From Theobroma cacao (Eukaryota > Streptophyta > Magnoliopsida > Malvales > Malvaceae), in assembly GCF_000208745.1 (NCBI RefSeq), contig NC_030854.1, forward strand, positions 748,743 through 812,742: a stretch of 64,000 nucleotides of DNA. The letters are read 5' to 3'. Of this stretch, positions 59,734 through 64,000 are shown one piece after another. Position numbers and translations under genes: made by a program. The first letter of the stretch is position 1. Every line of letters starts with the position of its first letter. The notes below the pieces were generated by a model. It was not told the origin of the DNA. It ran no database searches and was given only the letters and a program-made list of their open reading frames with translations.

Positions 59734-61370
59734 AAGGATTCCTTTGCTTGAGTAGAATTTTGCTAGATGTACTATTTGTATGTGCCTTCTATGCTGTAAA
59801 AAATTTATAACTTTCCCGACTGTTTCCAGCAGAGAATGCTACTAGCTCAAATTGTCTGGTTACAACAAATCTTCTACTTCTATGTTAATCAAGACATACA
59901 CCAACCAATCCCTTCAAAATTGCAAGTATGTATGTTGAAAGTGCAGATTTATTCATCAAAATGAACAGAGGCTGGCTTTCATTATGAACAGAGTAAACAA
60001 AAGGGCATAGAGAAACAATCATTTCCATCCCTTAGTAGCACTCAGCTTTTTCTTCGGCCAAGCGGGTTTGGCTCCCATTGCAGCCTATTGTTCCTTTCAG
60101 ACCAGACAGGGTCGATACGGTCAGGTTTAAGCTGGGAAACTTTTCATCAGAAGCAAAAGCTAGCCAATGCCATTCTCTGCCAAAACTGGAAAATTTCTTG
60201 ATTCTGCCATTTATCCGAAAAGGAAACTTGATTGAACAAGAACAAAGCTTGTCAGAGTGTGTTCCCTGTTCCATATCATCTTATCCTTTAACAGCAGCAA
60301 AGGGCACAGAAGAAGTTGGACCAGGGCCAGATTAAGTACACCCAAAAGCTCATTTTGCCTGATTATGGCAGAAACAGAACTTCTGCTAGGAATTTTCCTT
60401 TTAATTTTATTTAATTTAATTAAAAACTTGATTTGATGAACTGGGGGTAACTAAGTTTATTCAACTGAGTTGAGTTTGATTATTTGTCTGCCCAATTGAT
60501 CTTTCCTTTGGTACCATTTTCGACAATTTTACCTTATGTTTTCATAAACACTAAATGTAAAATTATAAAGGGGATATCAAACAAAGAATTAAACGTTGAT
60601 CAAATAATTTTATTCAAATTTAGCAAATTCGAACAGCTTAATTAATCGAGCTTTTATATCATATTATTTTTATTATATATGAAATAAATGGAATATTAAA
60701 TTAATTTTTGTTCAACCTCAAATCCCCTTTTTTTTACTTGACCAAATGGACCATATGACTCTGCTTTTTTGCTGACGGGGCTATTTCTTTCCTTTATTAG
60801 CAGTTCTTGACGTCAACTGCCGAGCTTCAGAGCGACGACCGCAAGCAATAAGAATCAAAATAAGCTAAAGACCCCGAAGCTTTTCTCGCGCCTGCCTTTC
60901 CTTTTACCCCATTGCTTCTCTTGCTCTCCAGGTAACTGAGTTCTTCCTTCCATGATTTCTTAATGCTCTTACCTTAGTAACTGCGTTTATGAATTTCCCT
61001 TTATGCAGCTCCCACAGCAAGTAAGATGTTCAATTTTTTGCCTAATCCAATATTGGCAGTGTTGTAGCTTGGAATTCAAGGCAGATGGCCTGATTGTGTG
61101 TGTTTCGTTGTTTAATTGTTTTGTTCATGTCGTCATTCTCAATTTAAGGGAGTTTCTGGGATACCCAGATGTTGTATGTCTTTTTGATTCTCGAAATTGC
61201 ATGGTTTGTGAAGTTTTTACATCGTGTTACTATTGAACATTGATTGGGATTTAACTTTTATTGCTAATCTAGAGGAAAATGTTGAAGTTTTTTTTGGTTC
61301 TGATTGTCAGTTGTGAATGCAGATGGTTCCATATTTCACCTGACATGCATCTGTTGTCGGAAACTTGGAC
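59734..61370. other. LHCB4 3' flank, unassigned open frames, and leader of IMP2
   Basis: 3' UTR to about 59970. At 60032-60335 both strands are open over about 80 codons (plus 60078-60335; minus 60274-60032, both with ATG), GC-richer than the flanks; I recognise neither product. AT-rich DNA follows to 60760, then the IMP2 leader. A donor CCAG|GTAACT at 60932 and acceptors near 61008 and 61321 point to at least one 5' UTR intron. Confidence 0.4.
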
Positions 61371-62708
61371 ATGGGAACCCCTAGTGTTTTATGGAATGTC
61401 GCAAAGAAGTGTTTCACGGTTGGGCTTGTCTCGCTTACAGTTTCAGATCGATTTGCCAGTATAGTGTCAGTCCGGGGTGGCTCAATGTCTCCCACGTTTA
61501 ATCCCAAAACCAATACCTTGTTTGGTTCATTGAGTGGTAATACTTTGAGAGAGTTGAAAGAAGTGTTTTGCATCACTGTTGATTCTTTCAGTAGCTACTA
61601 ATCATATCTTTGGCTGCAGATGACTATGTTCTGGTGGAGAAGTTTTGCCTTCAAAAATACAAATTTTCACATGGCGATGTGGTAGTTTTCAGGTAATTGT
61701 TTGTGTTGATATTGCTTATATACTGTCTCAATTTCGTGTTAAGCCCAATGCAGGCACCTCGTGAATGAAGCAAGATTTGGGGTTGGTTTTTCATTCTTGG
61801 CTTCTGTGTGCCATTATTGTGTTTCATCACTGTTGGTTTAGGAATAAAGTTTTCTTACTTAACCAAAGAAAGCTACCATCAAGCTCTTCTTCATTATGGA
61901 ACCGAACTCTATTATGTTGTTTCATGGACTTCTTCTCATTAAACTAGAAAATCAAGGAGACACTAGAGATATTGATAGAGTAATAATCACATTTTGCTGA
62001 GCTTAGAGGGAGAGAGATTAAGTAGTCGAGTAATTTCTTTTGTTGCTCCATAAGGATTTCGACGAAACTTGGATTTCATGTTCCTACATGCAATCCCCTG
62101 TTTCCTCAATCAATTTAAATGAGACTCATCTTTTAAATGCTCAGTACTGTTCATAAATGGTCTTATTACTGAAATCTGATATCGCTTTGGCTGCAACCTT
62201 TTTGCAGCTCTCCATATGATCACAAGGAGAAACATGTAAAGAGAATTATTGGCTTACCAGGTGATTGGGTTGGGACTCATTACGATGTCGTGAAGGTTCC
62301 AGAAGGACATTGTTGGGTTGAGGGAGACAATTCAGCTTCAAGCATGGACTCGAGGTCTTTTGGCCCTGTAAGTTGCCCCACCATGATTAGATAGCTTGAA
62401 GTTCATTGTAATTTAATCTTTTTGTTTCTCCTAATTCTTCTGATAATATTTTGTTGTTGAAACTTTTTCCTTGTGAAGTTTCTTTCAAGAATGATTTCTT
62501 TTATCTTGTAACTAAATAAAATGCAGTGAAGATCACTTTGTTGACTCTTTTTTATTTCCATTGCTATGAGCTTTAAACTTGAATGAGCTATCTTTTGTAG
62601 GTTCCTTTGGGTTTGGTTAATGGAAGGGTCGTCCACATTCTGTGGCCTCCGCACAGAGTAGGCAGCGTCGAGAGAAAAGCTCCTCAACAGAGAGTTTCTT
62701 CCTCCTAA
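61371..62708 (+). CDS. IMP2: Mitochondrial inner membrane protease subunit 2 (S26 signal peptidase type)
   Basis: Removes intermembrane-space sorting signals from inner-membrane proteins. Exons: 61371-61536, 61620-61692, 62208-62367, 62601-62708; 168 residues. N-terminal hydrophobic anchor around FTVGLVSLTVSDRFASIVSV. The catalytic Ser38 sits in RGGSMSPTFNP. The partner Lys91 is in HVKRIIGLPGD. The third conserved box EGDNSASSMDSRSFGPVPLGLVNGR is complete, so the enzyme looks active. The start is the ATG before GTPSVLWN, the only in-frame ATG ahead of the anchor. Subunit 2 rather than 1 is judged from overall phrase similarity. Relative of At3g08980. Confidence 0.92.
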
Positions 62709-63740
62709 TTGCATCTGAACCACAATTTTTTCATGGACAGTTATACAAGTGTTTCCATGCAATTTTTCGCATTCGGTGATCTCTTTGGTATTCTACCTTC
62801 ATCATTTATTCTTGTTTAACAATGGACAATATCACATGCAAATTGGTGTTGAAGGATTTAGATTTATAAGCTTAATCTATTAAGATTCAGCAGAGACTAA
62901 GATGATGAGAGGCTTGCTCAAGTGCTAGAGTCCAACTGTGGGATGCCATGTTTAATCATGTTATGTTTTTAGCCACAACTCATTCATAGTTTGGTGAAGA
63001 AGACAGGTCATAGGAAGCTCTGGATGATGATCTAGGTTAAATAAAAAGTATTTTCTTTTGAGAATCTTATCATGCAGTGATTTGCTTTGCTATGATTTTT
63101 GATCAATAATGCCATAATTCCCTTGCATTTAAATGAAGTAAAAATTGCACCATGCTATTTTTCGAGGGACGATGTTTTGAATTAACAGATATTTGGATAT
63201 CGAGTCATGCAATAAGATTCGAATGGTAAATCTATTACCATTTCATTTAAGTATGTGTCATGCATGCTTTTCTAATATTGAAGAAAGATTTTACTATTAT
63301 TATAATTTCACAACCAGTGAACATATGTTATTTGAATTTTGAATATTTTGAATTTCGACATAAAGTAAATGAAAAAATCAAATATCATGTGAAATTTTTA
63401 AAGTAATGAATAATTGGATATCGAATAACATGTCAAGATTTTGAATAATAATTTTGTCATCATGACTTTACCATTTCATAAGGAATGAAATAATTAATAA
63501 TTCGAGTCACATAAAGTGTTACATCTTATGAAAACTATTGAAATTTAAGTAAAGTATTTGAATTTATACTAAAAAAAATTGGATAACTATAAAATTAATT
63601 AATTATAAGTAAATTCACTGTCACAATAAGACTTTTGAGTTCAATATTGAAATTATTAATTGAAATGGACCCTTTTTTGAATTTAAGATATCAGATATTA
63701 GTAGATTGTAATTACGCTTAACAATCCATTATTTTGCGGG
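62709..63740. other. IMP2 3' flank and AT-rich intergenic DNA
   Basis: 3' UTR to perhaps 63120, then AT-rich DNA with no supported gene, repeat end or RNA. Confidence 0.45.
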
Positions 63741-64000
63741 AATATGGATGTATATGTCTATATATATATATATAAAGGCCAAACCGGTGCACCATTGGCT
63801 CAAATGTCACAATTAGATTTCTCTTTGACACTCTGTGACAATCAGCACCCAAACGCTTTCCAACGCACCACGTCCGCCATTACTTTTCCCTTCATCTTTG
63901 GTTTCTTTCTCGATCCATTTTCCATCAATTTCTTTTTTTTTTTCTTTTCTTTTTCAGTTATTTATTTGCTTTTTTTTTTTGTGGGTTTTTTGGTTTTTGG
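63741..64000 (+). promoter_or_regulatory. Probable promoter and CT-rich leader of a gene beyond the right edge
   Basis: A TATATATATATATAAA run at about 63762-63776 is followed, after a GC-richer stretch with AACGCACCACGTCC, by a long C/T-rich stretch (63880-63960) as in many plant 5' leaders. No start codon context is seen before the window ends. Confidence 0.4.

Overview
This is plant nuclear DNA from a eudicot. The genes are split by short AT-rich introns with GT-AG (rarely GC-AG) borders, the intergenic DNA is AT-rich with small transposon remnants, and the products include chloroplast proteins (LHCB4/CP29, a thylakoid ADP/ATP carrier). The species cannot be fixed from the sequence. No rRNA, tRNA, CRISPR or prokaryotic feature was found.

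Layout, left to right: APD-type RING E3 ligase (minus, 3' end cut by the window edge); LMBR1-like membrane protein (plus); CPRD49-type SGNH/GDSL esterase (minus); an approximately 8.4 kb duplicated region (15.05-23.48 kb) of decayed alpha-SNAP exons, LTR-like hairpin clusters and broken UTP18 copies; METTL21-type methyltransferase (plus); a 4.1 kb gene-poor stretch with a long near-perfect hairpin; CAX cation/proton exchanger (plus); thylakoid ADP/ATP (PAPS) carrier (plus); RUS5-type DUF647 protein (plus); cis-prenyltransferase (plus); AIRP2-type RING E3 ligase (plus); HMGB1-like chromatin protein (minus); LHCB4 (plus); mitochondrial inner membrane protease subunit 2 (plus); and a promoter-like right end. 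I rebuilt every exon chain by hand. Reading frame is kept across all junctions, and protein lengths fit the families.

The order APD - LMBR1 - methyltransferase - CAX - TAAC - RUS5 - AIRP2 - LHCB4 matches, from memory, Arabidopsis At5g01450-At5g01530. IMP2 beside LHCB4 recalls the paralogous At3g08930-At3g08980 block. The esterase, the duplicated region, the cis-prenyltransferase and HMGB1 interrupt that order. The genes are not an operon and mostly serve unrelated processes: ubiquitination, light harvesting and plastid nucleotide supply, vacuolar ion transport, polyprenol synthesis, chromatin and mitochondrial protein maturation.

Most worth a second look: the alpha-SNAP/UTP18 duplication array, a run of five short hairpins sharing one core inside LTR-like DNA, the approximately 297 bp near-perfect inverted repeat at 29.1-29.4 kb (possible small-RNA precursor), and two GC-AG introns.
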